A DNA stretch of 64,000 bases, taken from assembly GCA_019749805.1 (NCBI GenBank), contig JAIEPH010000034.1:23113-87112 (forward strand), given 5' to 3'. This DNA comes from Mycobacteriaceae bacterium (GTDB lineage Bacteria > Actinomycetota > Actinomycetes > Mycobacteriales > Mycobacteriaceae). Position numbers and translations under genes: made by a program. The notes beneath the pieces were generated by a model. The model was not told the DNA's origin. It searched no databases and saw nothing but the letters and a program-made list of their open reading frames with translations. Positions within the stretch are counted from its first letter, which is position 1. Each line of letters opens with the position of its first letter. Below, in pieces: positions 43,457-52,038 of the stretch.

Positions 43457-44056
43457 TCAGGTGAGCAGCCCGACTTGGCGGTACACGGCTTCGAGGTAGC
43501 GCCGCATCTGCCGAACATTGGGCGGATTGGGCTGCAGCACACGGTAAGTGACGGCGCCCGCCAGCATGTCGACGAGCACGTCGAGGTCTGCGTCAGGTGA
43601 AACCGAGCCTTCGCTTTGAGCCCGCTGGAGCATCGCGATCGCCAATGTGCGGCGGGGACCGACGTAGTGGTCCCAGTAAGTCTGCATCAACAGGGGATGC
43701 GTCACTGCAGAGCCGTAGATTTGCGCGACGAGCGCGCGGAACATCGCGTCGGCGGCGGTGCGCGCGGCGGTATCGATGTTGCGGCGGATCAGCTCCTGCG
43801 GTGAGACGGCGTCTATTTGCTCACGTGACGGCCAACGAACGCCGCGGGCGATGAATGCTTCAATGGCATCGGCGACCAGTTGCTCCTTACTCGACCAGCG
43901 CCGGTACACGGTCGGCTTGCCGACCCTCGCGCGCTTGGCGACCTGCTCGATGCTCATGCCAACGATGCCGTCCGTGATGAACAAGTCCAGCGCCGCCGCG
44001 AGGATCGCGGTGTCGAGTGCGGGATCACGCGGCCGGCCACGTACAGGTGTCGTCAT
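43457..44056 (-). CDS. TetR-family regulator paired with the monooxygenase gene
   Basis: 199 residues. An RGRPRDPALD start, common in this subgroup, and helix-turn-helix VAKRARVGKPTVYRRWSSKE (about 40-59); the C-terminal domain (TetR_C_11-like) is helical. The ATG at 44054-44056 overlaps the upstream monooxygenase stop by 4 nt (ATGA), so both are made from one transcript that starts near 45560. The palindrome there is the likely operator. Confidence 0.87.
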   Translation of the reverse strand: MTTPVRGRPRDPALDTAILAAALDLFITDGIVGMSIEQVAKRARVGKPTVYRRWSSKEQLVADAIEAFIARGVRWPSREQIDAVSPQELIRRNIDTAARTAADAMFRALVAQIYGSAVTHPLLMQTYWDHYVGPRRTLAIAMLQRAQSEGSVSPDADLDVLVDMLAGAVTYRVLQPNPPNVRQMRRYLEAVYRQVGLLT

Positions 44057-45540
44057 CTGACCGTTCCGTTGCCGAGCGCCGTTCGCAGCCAGCGCTCCAA
44101 CGCAACAGGATCGTGGCCTCGCCACGCCAGGTGACCGTCCGGCCGCACCAGCCAGGTGTCTCTATCTACGCTGCGCAACAGTGTGATTCGGTGTCCCAAA
44201 TGAGTACGGGCCGTACCTGCCAGTGACTCGTCGGCACCCAGCAGTGCCCACCGCCCACGTAGCTCGACGTAGAGCCGAGTCGCCACACCATCCAGACGGA
44301 AGCACTCCTGGTCGGCCACTCGGTCGCCGGGGCTGGGCTTCACTCTCAGTTTCGCTTTCCACCTTGACGATTCGCCCAGCGGTCCCCGTTTGTAGCTCAC
44401 CCACAGCTGTGATGCCTGATAGGTCACAAGCCGTTGAAGGGCGGGAATGCTGAAGATGGGAGGGGCGATCCGGTCTCGGATGAAGCGAACGAGACGGCCC
44501 TGCGCGACATTGACCCGTGTGACCGCACTGGTGCCGCGTAACACCTCGGTGGCCAGCGGCCGCCGCTCCGCCTCGTAGGTGTCCAGGAGTGTTGTGTTGG
44601 CGCGGTCGTCGACGACGAGGGCGAGCTTCCACGCGAGGTTCTCCACGTCGCCGAGCCCGGTCAACATGCCTTGCCCACCGAATGGGGCGTGGATATGGCC
44701 AGCGTCTCCGGCGATCAGCACCCTGCCACGCCGGTATGCGTCGGCCAGCCCGCGGTGCACGGTGAACATCGACAGCCACTCGGCCTCGAGAACGTGGACG
44801 TCGCGTCCGGTGCGTTGGGGCAAGATCTGTTGGACCCGAGCGAGAATTTCGGGCTCCGCGGGCTTTTCAGACGACTGACCGGGATCATAGGCGAAGACGC
44901 GCCACAATCCGCCGGGCATCGGCATCACGCCGATCAGCCCGCTCGGGTGGATCCAGCCGGTGGTGCCCGACCGGTCCATGTCCCAATCCAGTGCGACGTC
45001 CGCGAGCAGGAACCGCTCACTGAGCTTCACCCGTGGAAAACCGATCCCAGCGAGCCGCCGGGTTGTGCTGCCTGCGCCGTCGCAGCCCACTAGCCACGCC
45101 GCCTGCATCTGAGTGTCACCAACGGTCGCGACCACAGCGGATTCGTCTTGGCGCAGATCCACCAACGGCATCCCCCACTCGACGGCTCCACCGAGTGCCG
45201 CAAGACGATTGCGCAGTGTTGCCTCGACCTCAGCCTGTGAGATGACCATCGGCGGAGCAGCCGTCTGCATACCCGGATCCCCGAAGCGCAGTCGCATCAG
45301 CGGCTTTTCGCCCAGGTATGTTGTGATCTGCATGGCGCGCACGGATCGCTGCGGCAGGTCACCAAGCGCATCCAGTCGGTCGAGCACCTCCGATCCGCGC
45401 GCGTGCAAGAAGTTCGCCCGTGACGTGGTAGCCGGTCCGGAGGCCTTGTCCACCACCCGCACTGGTATGCCGTGTTGCAGGAGAGCACACGCAAGGCCCA
45501 AACCCGCCGGGCCTGCTCCGACAATCAGAATCTGCTGCAT
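44053..45540 (-). CDS. FAD-dependent aromatic-type monooxygenase (class A)
   Basis: 495 residues, single-component flavin hydroxylase of the PheA/UbiH/RdmE type. The FAD fold is IVGAGPAGLGLACAL (residues 6-20), the NADPH/FAD DG motif is VGCDGAGSTTRRL, and the second FAD motif is VLIAGDAGHIHAPFGGQGM. A C-terminal thioredoxin-like domain of about 100 residues is present (GRWALLGADES). Members hydroxylate phenols, polyketides or antibiotics such as rifampicin; this one cannot be assigned. It is divergent from the enoyl-CoA hydratase gene and coupled to the downstream TetR gene. Confidence 0.87.
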   Translation of the reverse strand: MQQILIVGAGPAGLGLACALLQHGIPVRVVDKASGPATTSRANFLHARGSEVLDRLDALGDLPQRSVRAMQITTYLGEKPLMRLRFGDPGMQTAAPPMVISQAEVEATLRNRLAALGGAVEWGMPLVDLRQDESAVVATVGDTQMQAAWLVGCDGAGSTTRRLAGIGFPRVKLSERFLLADVALDWDMDRSGTTGWIHPSGLIGVMPMPGGLWRVFAYDPGQSSEKPAEPEILARVQQILPQRTGRDVHVLEAEWLSMFTVHRGLADAYRRGRVLIAGDAGHIHAPFGGQGMLTGLGDVENLAWKLALVVDDRANTTLLDTYEAERRPLATEVLRGTSAVTRVNVAQGRLVRFIRDRIAPPIFSIPALQRLVTYQASQLWVSYKRGPLGESSRWKAKLRVKPSPGDRVADQECFRLDGVATRLYVELRGRWALLGADESLAGTARTHLGHRITLLRSVDRDTWLVRPDGHLAWRGHDPVALERWLRTALGNGTVR

Positions 45541-45562
45541 GCGCGAACGACCTCCGAAAACA

Positions 45563-45581
45563 TTACGTGACGGTATCGTAA
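45563..45581. promoter_or_regulatory. TetR-type operator between monooxygenase and hydratase genes
   Basis: TTACG (45563-45567) and CGTAA (45577-45581) bracket TGACGGTAT; 14 of the 19 positions are symmetric. It lies 22 nt upstream of the monooxygenase start and 42 nt upstream of the divergent hydratase start. The half-site GTATCGTAA recurs at 47095-47103 in front of another TetR gene. Confidence 0.5.
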
Positions 45582-45623
45582 CTTAATATACGCTCGCTCG
45601 GCCCAGCCCGCTACATTCTTGTC

Positions 45624-46400
45624 ATGACTAGTGAGTCGCTGGTACTCATCGCCGATTGCGATCAGGTACGCATGCTGACACTCAACCGGCCCCAGGCGCG
45701 GAATGCGTTGAGCCGCGAACTGATCCGTGCGACGTATACGGCGCTGACCGAAGCCGACGATGACGAGTCCGTGCGCGCCGTCGTACTCACGGGAGCCGAC
45801 CCGGCGTTCTGCGCCGGCGTCGACCTCAAGGAGGCGCAACGCGACGGCACCCAATACTTCGCGGAGTTCCGCTCACACAGCTGCATCGAGGCGACCGGGA
45901 GGATGCGCACTCCCATCGTCGCCGCGATCAACGGGGCGGTGTTCACCGGCGGCCTCGAAATGGCGCTCGGCTGCGATTTTCTGATCGCTTCGGAGCGGGC
46001 GGTATTCGCCGATACCCACGCTCGCGTCGGCATCCTGCCCGGCGGCGGCATGACCGCACGCCTGCCCCAGCTCGTCGGCCTCGCAATGGCAAGGCGGCTG
46101 TCGATGACCGGCGAAGTCATCGACGCCGCACGTGCCGAGCGCATCGGGCTGGTAACCGAGGTCGTCGCCCATAATCGACTGCTCGACCGGGCGATTGAAC
46201 TGGCGTCGCAGATCGCCGAGGTGCCCGGCCCGACCATGCTTGGACTCAAGGAGATCTACCGGACGGGCGCCGCCGCCGTCATCGATCCGGCGTTGGCCGC
46301 TGAGCAGAAGATCGCGAACGCACAAGATCGCGATTTCGACGGCCTTGGCGATCGGTTCCATGCCGTCACCGAGCGCAACAAGGGTCAGATCGAGGGCTGA
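45624..46400 (+). CDS. enoyl-CoA hydratase/isomerase family protein
   Basis: 258 residues, crotonase fold. The oxyanion-hole segments are AFCAGVDLKE and INGAVFTGGLEMALGCDFLI. Glu112 fits the first catalytic Glu of crotonase, but the second catalytic position is His132 (ADTHARVGILPGGG), as in several mycobacterial EchA proteins, so simple hydratase activity is doubtful and isomerase, hydrolase or lyase activity is possible. The start ATG lies 42 nt from the shared operator. It converges with the TetR gene at 46479. Confidence 0.87.
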   Translation: MTSESLVLIADCDQVRMLTLNRPQARNALSRELIRATYTALTEADDDESVRAVVLTGADPAFCAGVDLKEAQRDGTQYFAEFRSHSCIEATGRMRTPIVAAINGAVFTGGLEMALGCDFLIASERAVFADTHARVGILPGGGMTARLPQLVGLAMARRLSMTGEVIDAARAERIGLVTEVVAHNRLLDRAIELASQIAEVPGPTMLGLKEIYRTGAAAVIDPALAAEQKIANAQDRDFDGLGDRFHAVTERNKGQIEG

Positions 46401-46439
46401 GACGGGGCGCGAACGTGCGGAAAATGCGTGCTGTGTGCG

Positions 46440-46460
46440 GCGTGTCGGCAGCAGACACGC
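46440..46460. terminator. hairpin between convergent genes
   Basis: GCGTGTC and GACACGC form a perfect 7-bp stem with a 7-nt loop. The hairpin lies 40 nt after the hydratase stop and 19 nt from the TetR stop. No T-run is present on either side, as often in mycobacterial terminators. Confidence 0.4.
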
Positions 46461-46478
46461 ACGCTCGCGGATAAGGGG

Positions 46479-47081
46479 CTATGCGACCACACCGTGGACG
46501 ACGATCGCGGTGGTCTGGTCAACCCAGTCGGCCCCGAGGGGTTCGTCGGGCCACAACAACATCCGCAGCAGGGTGGCACCGCCGATCACCTCGACGAGCC
46601 TGTCCGGGTCGATGTCGGCATGTACCTCGCCGCGCACGACGGCGTCGGCCAATCGGGTACGCACAGCGGCGTACGCGCCGGTGAAGCGATCCATGACACG
46701 GGCGTTGAGATCGGCGTCGGCGGACATGTCGGAGATCAGCCCGGGCAGCGCAGCGCGTACCAGCGGGCTGGTGAACACCTCTCGGGTGGCGTCGATCATC
46801 GCGCGGATGTCGGCGGTGATGTCGCCAGGCGGCGTCTCGATCGCTGTGGGCGCCGCGGGAAAGGCGGCCTCGTGCACCAGCTCCGCCTTGCTCGACCACC
46901 GCCGGTACAACGCCGTCTTGGTGGTGCCGGCCCGCTCGGCGACGGCGGCCATTGTGAGATTCGAATAGCCAATTTCCACAAGTAGTTCGGCGGTGGCGCG
47001 AAGTATGGCAGCGTCAATGCGTGGATCGCGGGGCCGCCCGGCGCCCGGGGTCTTGTCAACGATCGACGCGTCTGATTTCAT
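46479..47081 (-). CDS. TetR-family regulator (Rv3167c-like)
   Basis: 200 residues. Helix-turn-helix VAERAGTTKTALYRRWSSKA at about 48-67 after the GAGRPRDPRID start typical of the subgroup. It is divergent from the kinase gene at 47128, exactly as Rv3167c is from Rv3168 in M. tuberculosis; Rv3167c has been linked to control of cell-envelope lipid genes and host-cell death. The ATG is at 47079-47081; the frame is open further but not coding. A palindrome (47087-47102) sits in the shared promoter. Confidence 0.88.
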   Translation of the reverse strand: MKSDASIVDKTPGAGRPRDPRIDAAILRATAELLVEIGYSNLTMAAVAERAGTTKTALYRRWSSKAELVHEAAFPAAPTAIETPPGDITADIRAMIDATREVFTSPLVRAALPGLISDMSADADLNARVMDRFTGAYAAVRTRLADAVVRGEVHADIDPDRLVEVIGGATLLRMLLWPDEPLGADWVDQTTAIVVHGVVA

Positions 47082-47086
47082 ATCGC

Positions 47087-47102
47087 TACGGATCGTATCG
47101 TA
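47087..47102. promoter_or_regulatory. operator-like dyad between the Rv3167c- and Rv3168-like genes
   Basis: TACG (47087-47090) and CGTA (47099-47102) with symmetric inner C and G give 10 of 16 matching positions. It lies 6 nt upstream of the TetR ATG and 26 nt upstream of the kinase ATG, so one bound repressor could shut both genes. Confidence 0.45.
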
Positions 47103-47127
47103 ATTACCGGCCGAAGGAACAGTTCTG

Positions 47128-48261
47128 ATGCCAAGCGAACCGGCTGTCGAAGACATCAGCCGTCTAGAACACTCAAGCCGCGACCTGACCGCGCTACCCG
47201 AGGTGATGTCGCAATGGCTGTCGACTGTGATGCCCGGCGGGGCCGTGCCCGAGATCACCGTGGAAAGCGGGGTGGACTCCAACGGGATGTCGTCGGAGAC
47301 CATCATCCTGACCGGCCGCTGGGACGAAGACGGCGAACGCCGCGAGCAGAAGTTCGTAGCCCGGGTTGCCCCCGCCGAGCAGGACGTGCCGGTGTTCTCG
47401 TCGTACCGCATGGACCATCAGTTCGACGTCATCCGCATCGTCGGCGAGAAAACCGATGTGCCGGTGCCCCTGGTGCGCTGGCTGGAAGCCACCGGCTCGG
47501 TCCTGGGGACGCAGTTCTTCCTGATGGACTACGTCGACGGACGCGTGCCACCCGATGTGATGCCATATACGTTCGGCGGCAACTGGTTTGCCGATGCCCC
47601 CTACGAGAACCAGCGCGAACTGCAGGACAGCACCGTCGAGGTGATCGCCAAGCTGCATGCCATCCCCGAGCCGCAAAAGGTGTTCGACTTTCTCGACGAC
47701 GGGTCGGAGCCGAATGCGTTGCGCCGTAACTTCAACTGGTTGAAGTCCTGGTATCAGTTCGCGGTTCCCGACATCGGCACCTCGTCGCTGGTGGAGCGCT
47801 CTCTCGAGTGGCTGGAGGCGAACTGGCCCGAGGACGTCGCCGCCACCGATCCTGTTCTGGTGTGGGGCGACTCCCGCATCGGCAACGTGCTCTACGACGG
47901 GTTCAAACCAGCCGCCGTGCTCGACTGGGAGATGGCCACTCTCGGCCCTCGGGAGATGGATGTGGCATGGATCATCTTTGCTCACATGGTCTTTCAGGAG
48001 CTGGCCGGCCTGGCGGGCCTGCCCGGACTGCCGGACGTCATGCGCGAGGAAGATGTGCGCAGCGTCTACACCGAGCACAGCGGCGTCGAACTGGGCGACC
48101 TGGGCTGGTTCTACGTGTACTCCGGCGTGATCTGGTGTTGCGTCTTCATGCGGACCACCGCCCGTCGGGTCCGCTTCGGCGAGATGGAAGCCCCCGACGA
48201 CGTCGAATCGCTCTTCTACCACGCCTCTGTACTCAAACGACTCATTGGAGATGACGCCTGA
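47128..48261 (+). CDS. APH-fold phosphotransferase (Rv3168-like)
   Basis: 377 residues. Kinase fold of the aminoglycoside phosphotransferase superfamily: VWGDSRIGNVLYDG contains catalytic Asp248 and Asn253, with the metal Asp266 in VLDWEMATLGPREMDVAW; the HGD motif is WGD here. The N-terminal SRDLTALPEVMSQWL and SGVDSNGMSSETIILT closely follow Rv3168 of M. tuberculosis (378 residues), whose physiological substrate is unknown. It overlaps the next gene by one base (TGATG). As no antibiotic context is present, a role in lipid or acyl-CoA metabolism is more likely than resistance. Confidence 0.9.
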   Translation: MPSEPAVEDISRLEHSSRDLTALPEVMSQWLSTVMPGGAVPEITVESGVDSNGMSSETIILTGRWDEDGERREQKFVARVAPAEQDVPVFSSYRMDHQFDVIRIVGEKTDVPVPLVRWLEATGSVLGTQFFLMDYVDGRVPPDVMPYTFGGNWFADAPYENQRELQDSTVEVIAKLHAIPEPQKVFDFLDDGSEPNALRRNFNWLKSWYQFAVPDIGTSSLVERSLEWLEANWPEDVAATDPVLVWGDSRIGNVLYDGFKPAAVLDWEMATLGPREMDVAWIIFAHMVFQELAGLAGLPGLPDVMREEDVRSVYTEHSGVELGDLGWFYVYSGVIWCCVFMRTTARRVRFGEMEAPDDVESLFYHASVLKRLIGDDA

Positions 48262-49373
48262 TGCTCGGCCCCACCGACGAATTTCCGATCCACCAGATCC
48301 CGCAACCCATTTCGTGGCCAGGGGCTTCTGACCGGAACTTCTACGACCGCTCCTATTTCAACGCTCACGACCGCACCGGCGACATCTTCTTGATCACCGG
48401 CATCGGTTACTACCCCAACCTCGGCGTCAAGGACGCGTTCGTCCTCGTCCGCCGCGGCGACACCCAGACTGCCGTCCATCTGAGCGACGGCATCGACTCC
48501 GACCGGCTGAACCAGCATGTGCTGGGCTACCGCGTCGAGGTCAGCGAACCGCTGCACAAGTTACGGATCATCCTCGAGGAAACCGACGGCATCGCCGTCG
48601 ACCTCACCTGGAACGGGCTCTTCGACGTGATCCAGGAACAGCGCCACGTGCTTCGGTCGGGGACGCGCGTGACGCTGGACGCGCAGCGGTTCGCGCAGGT
48701 CGGCAGTTGGGCCGGATCGATCGCCATCGACGGCGATGAGATCAAGGTCGATCCCGATGTCTGGATCGGCAGCCGTGATCGCTCATGGGGTATCCGGCCG
48801 ATCGGTGAGGCCGAACCCGCGGGGCGGCCGGCGGATCCGCCCTTCGAGGGCATGTGGTGGCTGTACGTGCCGATGGCGTTCGACGACTTCGCGATCTGCC
48901 TGATCATCCAGGAGGAGCCCAACGGGTTCCGCAGCCTCAACGATGTGACCCGGATCTGGCGCGACGGGCGGGTGGAGCAGATGGGCTGGCCGAGAGTCAA
49001 GATCCACTACACGTCGGGCACGCGGATCCCGACCGGCGCGACCATCGAGGCCACCGCGCAGGACGGCTCCCCCGTGCGCTTTGACGTGGAGTCCAAGCTG
49101 CCGGTGCCGATCCACGTCGGCGGCGGCTACGGCGGTGACTCCGACTGGATACACGGCATGTGGAAGGGCGACAAATTCACCGAGCGCCTGACCTACGACA
49201 TGACCGACCCGGCGATCGTGAGCCGGGCGGGCTTCGGCGTCATCGACCACGTCGGTCGCGCGGTGTGCACCGAGAACGGCAAGTCCGTCGAGGGGTGGGG
49301 CCTGTTCGAGCACGGTGCGCTCGGGCGGCACGACCCGTCGGGCTTCGCCGACTGGCTCACCGTCGCCCCATAG
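48261..49373 (+). CDS. conserved hypothetical protein (Rv3169-like)
   Basis: 370 residues, no signal peptide or membrane helix. It is rich in beta strands, with aromatic-rich segments (SDRNFYDRSYFNAHDRTG, GMWWLYVPMAFDD, SRDRSWGIRPIG) reminiscent of two-domain lipocalin-like proteins of the CrtC/AttH kind. The same gene follows Rv3168 in M. tuberculosis as Rv3169. Translational coupling to the kinase (TGATG) implies joint function. I cannot name a reaction. Confidence 0.85.
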   Translation: MLGPTDEFPIHQIPQPISWPGASDRNFYDRSYFNAHDRTGDIFLITGIGYYPNLGVKDAFVLVRRGDTQTAVHLSDGIDSDRLNQHVLGYRVEVSEPLHKLRIILEETDGIAVDLTWNGLFDVIQEQRHVLRSGTRVTLDAQRFAQVGSWAGSIAIDGDEIKVDPDVWIGSRDRSWGIRPIGEAEPAGRPADPPFEGMWWLYVPMAFDDFAICLIIQEEPNGFRSLNDVTRIWRDGRVEQMGWPRVKIHYTSGTRIPTGATIEATAQDGSPVRFDVESKLPVPIHVGGGYGGDSDWIHGMWKGDKFTERLTYDMTDPAIVSRAGFGVIDHVGRAVCTENGKSVEGWGLFEHGALGRHDPSGFADWLTVAP

Positions 49374-49375
49374 TT

Positions 49376-49430
49376 GGCGAATCGGGCGCGCAAACCTACC
49401 GCTGCGGTCGATCAGCGCGCCGAATTCGCC
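49376..49430. terminator. bidirectional terminator-like palindrome, copy 2
   Basis: Arms at 49376-49391 and 49415-49430 pair at 14 of 16 positions (shared GGCGAAT and GGCGCGC) around a 23-nt loop, which itself contains ACCGC-T-GCGGT. As with copy 1 at 25759-25807, it lies between convergent genes; its right arm overlaps the last codons of the minus-strand gene. Confidence 0.6.
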
Positions 49431-49786
49431 AAGAGAAGGGCGGCCGCGGCGACGGCTTCGACCAGAAAGTAGAACCAGTTCGGGTAGAACGCCGTTCGTT
49501 CGTCGAGCACCGCTGACACCAGGCGGCCGAACGCCATGCCGGCCAGCGCGGCGCCGACGGTGATCAGGATGCCCGTACGAACGGCGCCGTCGGCAACCGC
49601 CGCATATCCGAGCACGCCCGCGATCGCGAGCCCGAACCCGCCGTAGACCGCGCGGACCTCCGAGCGCGCCGCCGCCGACCCAAGGGTGATGCCGAACGGG
49701 CGGATGATCGCGTCAGGGACCGCGAGTGCATAGCAGCCCATACCCGCGAAGAACACGCCGATTACGGCGATGACCGCGATCGTCAC
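49412..49786 (-). CDS. DUF4345-type small membrane protein
   Basis: 124 residues with four predicted helices: at the start (IAVIAVIGVFFAGMGCYAL), around 50-68, around 70-90 and at the end (FLVEAVAAAALLL). The motif RSEVRAVYGGFGLAIAG is typical of DUF4345 proteins, whose function is unknown. It starts with GTG (49784-49786) and is divergent from the AraC-type gene across 35 nt, so the two may be co-regulated. Confidence 0.8.
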   Translation of the reverse strand: MTIAVIAVIGVFFAGMGCYALAVPDAIIRPFGITLGSAAARSEVRAVYGGFGLAIAGVLGYAAVADGAVRTGILITVGAALAGMAFGRLVSAVLDERTAFYPNWFYFLVEAVAAAALLLANSAR

Positions 49787-49821
49787 GGTAGCCTCCTGTG
49801 CGGTTGACCTAGGAGATCAGC

Positions 49822-50583
49822 ATGACGGCAGAGACGGCGGCGGCGCTTCCACAAACCTGCTGTCCGACGGTCTGGCTGTGGCCGGGCCAAGCGCTGTATG
49901 CCGGTCCGAGCCTCAACCTGGAGCCCCATTCGGGGTCGGTGTGGTGCTTCGCCGTCGGTATCGAGGGACCGCTTTCGGTGACGATGCCCGGGGGAAGCAC
50001 CCGCGAAGGCACCAGTCTGCTCATACCTCCGCGGCTGACACACCAGCTGACGTGCTTGGGCAGCGGGCTGGTCTCCTGCTATCTGGAGCCGACATCTTTT
50101 CGCGCCGAGTCCTGCCGGAGCCGGATGTCGCAGTGGGCCGGTGATATCGGAGTCGCCCACGGTGCCGAGACCGAGCTGACGTTCACTCCGGCCGACGACG
50201 AAAGCGCTTACCGCTGGCTCGACTTGGCAGCACCCGCCGCCCGGCAGGATGTCGATGCACGCATTGCGGCCGCAGCGCACCGGATCCGTACGGACCCTGC
50301 GACGGCAGTCCCGTCGCACGAACTCGCCGCCGAAGCCGGACTCTCGGAGTCGCGGTTCCTCCACCTGTTCCGCGACGAGCTGGGAACGAGCCTGCGGCGC
50401 TACCGGATCTGGGTGCGGCTCATGCATGCCGGCACCGCGATCGCGGGCGGCGCCAACCTGACCGAGGCCGCGATGAAGTCCGGCTTCGCCAGTCCGTCGC
50501 ATCTCGCCGACAGGTTCAAGTCGACGTTCGGGCTCTCGGCTAGCCGACTGCTTCAGACTGGGCTGCAGGTGCGGACGCCGTAG
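49822..50583 (+). CDS. AraC-family transcriptional regulator
   Basis: 253 residues. An N-terminal cupin-like effector domain (SLNLEPHSGSVWCFAVGIEG, VTMPGGSTREGTSLLIPP) precedes the C-terminal double helix-turn-helix (about 150-250) with ELAAEAGLSESRFLHLFRDE and the second-motif segment SGFASPSHLADRFKSTFGLS. It overlaps tail-to-tail by 44 nt with the corrected end of the monooxygenase gene on the other strand. Targets may be that gene pair or the divergent DUF4345 gene. Confidence 0.88.
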   Translation: MTAETAAALPQTCCPTVWLWPGQALYAGPSLNLEPHSGSVWCFAVGIEGPLSVTMPGGSTREGTSLLIPPRLTHQLTCLGSGLVSCYLEPTSFRAESCRSRMSQWAGDIGVAHGAETELTFTPADDESAYRWLDLAAPAARQDVDARIAAAAHRIRTDPATAVPSHELAAEAGLSESRFLHLFRDELGTSLRRYRIWVRLMHAGTAIAGGANLTEAAMKSGFASPSHLADRFKSTFGLSASRLLQTGLQVRTP

Positions 50584-52028
50584 TCGCACGGCCAAAAACC
50601 ATCGACTCCTCGATGTCCTCGAAGCGTTTGCCGATGGCGTCCCGAAGATAGTTGTGCGTCACTTCCCAGGGCCCGCGCACACCAGACTTCGGAAGCACAT
50701 TCTGGGCGCGCTGCACATAGCCCGACTGCAGGTTGAACACGGGCTGCTCGGCCATTTGCACCATCACCGAGGTGCGGGTACGCGTGGGTGTAGCCATGGG
50801 AGTCCATGTACGCCAACAGCTTGGCCACCGAGCGCGCCGTCATGTCGGCGCCCAGCGTCCACGACGCGTTCGAGTACCCGAAGCACCAGGCGGCATTCGG
50901 CACGTCTTCGAGCAGGTGGCGCCGAAAGGCGAACCGGTCGTGCGGTTTGATCTCCTCGCCATCGATGCTGATATCAACTCCACCCAGCGCCTGCAACTGA
51001 ATGCCGGTCGCAGTGATGATCACGTCGGCCTCGAGGTGCCTGCCTGACTTCAAGGCGATGCCCGACGCGTCCACGTGGTCGATGTGGTCGGTCACGATGT
51101 CGACGTCATCCCTGCCCACCGCCTTGTAGAAATCGCCGCTCAGGATGAAGCACAGCCGCTGATCCCACGGGTTGTACGGCGGCGTGAAATGCGTGTCGAT
51201 GTCGTATCCAGTGGGCAGGTTCTTCTCGGCTTCTGCGCGCAGCAGACGCTTGCTCAGCTCGGGTGCCCGTCGGGCGACCAGCCAGAGCACCGAACCGAAC
51301 AACGACAGGATCACGCGAGCCACCGCGTGAGATACTCTGCGCGGCAGGACCTTCCGGATTCCGTTGATCACCGGTTGCACCCGCTGTACCGAGAACAGAT
51401 ACGACGGCGTGCGCTGCAACATCGTGACGTGCGCGGCCCTGTCGGCCAGCGACGGGATCATGCTGATGGCCGTGGCGCCGCTGCCGATCACAACCAATCG
51501 CTTGCCCGTGTAGTCGAATCCTTCGGGCCAGTGCTGGGGATGCACGACATCGCCCTTGAAGTCCTCGATACCGGGGAACGGCGGTGAGTACGGTTCGTCG
51601 TAGTTGTAGTAGCCGCTGGCGAAGAACAGGAACCGTCCGCGGTACGTCCTCGGCTCGCCGTTCTGTTCCGCCTGGACGGTCCAGGTGTCGGTGGCCGAAT
51701 CCCAATCGGCTGAGATGACATGGGTGTTGAAACGGATGTGCTCGTCGATGCCGTGCTTGCGGGCCGCGTCGGCCATGTACTGCCAGATGTCGCCGCCGTC
51801 GGCGATCATCTCCTTGCGCGTCCAGGGCTCCCAGGGAAAGCTCAGTGTGAAGATGTCGCTGTCGGATCGAATGCCCGGATACTGGAACAGATCCCACGTG
51901 CCGCCGAGGCGCTCACGCCGCTCCAGGATCGTGTAGCTCAGGTTGGGGTTCTCCTCGCGGATGCGGTAGGCCGCTCCGATGCCGGAGAAACCCGCACCGA
52001 TGATCAGCACGTCGCTGTAGTCAGTCAT
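50540..52028 (-). CDS. EthA-like flavin monooxygenase, frameshifted near the 3' end
   Basis: Baeyer-Villiger-type monooxygenase. FAD fold GAGFSGIGAAYR (11-22), the family fingerprint FxGxxxHxxxW at 157-167 (FKGDVVHPQHW), and NADPH fold VVIGSGATA follow. The frame starting at 52028 (AGGAGG 6 nt upstream) reads to a stop at 50553 as 491 residues, but the last 69 are unlike the family. The expected C-terminus (GYVQRAQNVLPKSG to IEESMVFGRA) is encoded in another frame ending at 50540. Comparison with the paralog just upstream shows 7 nt where it has 6 (50756-50762), so one base is extra. The corrected product would be 495 residues. Confidence 0.85.
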
Positions 52029-52038
52029 GACGAACCTC

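Noticed and set aside
47128..48261. Aminoglycoside resistance gene
   Set aside because: The APH fold is present, but sequence and context match the conserved chromosomal Rv3168 gene, with WGD in place of HGD and no mobile or resistance context.
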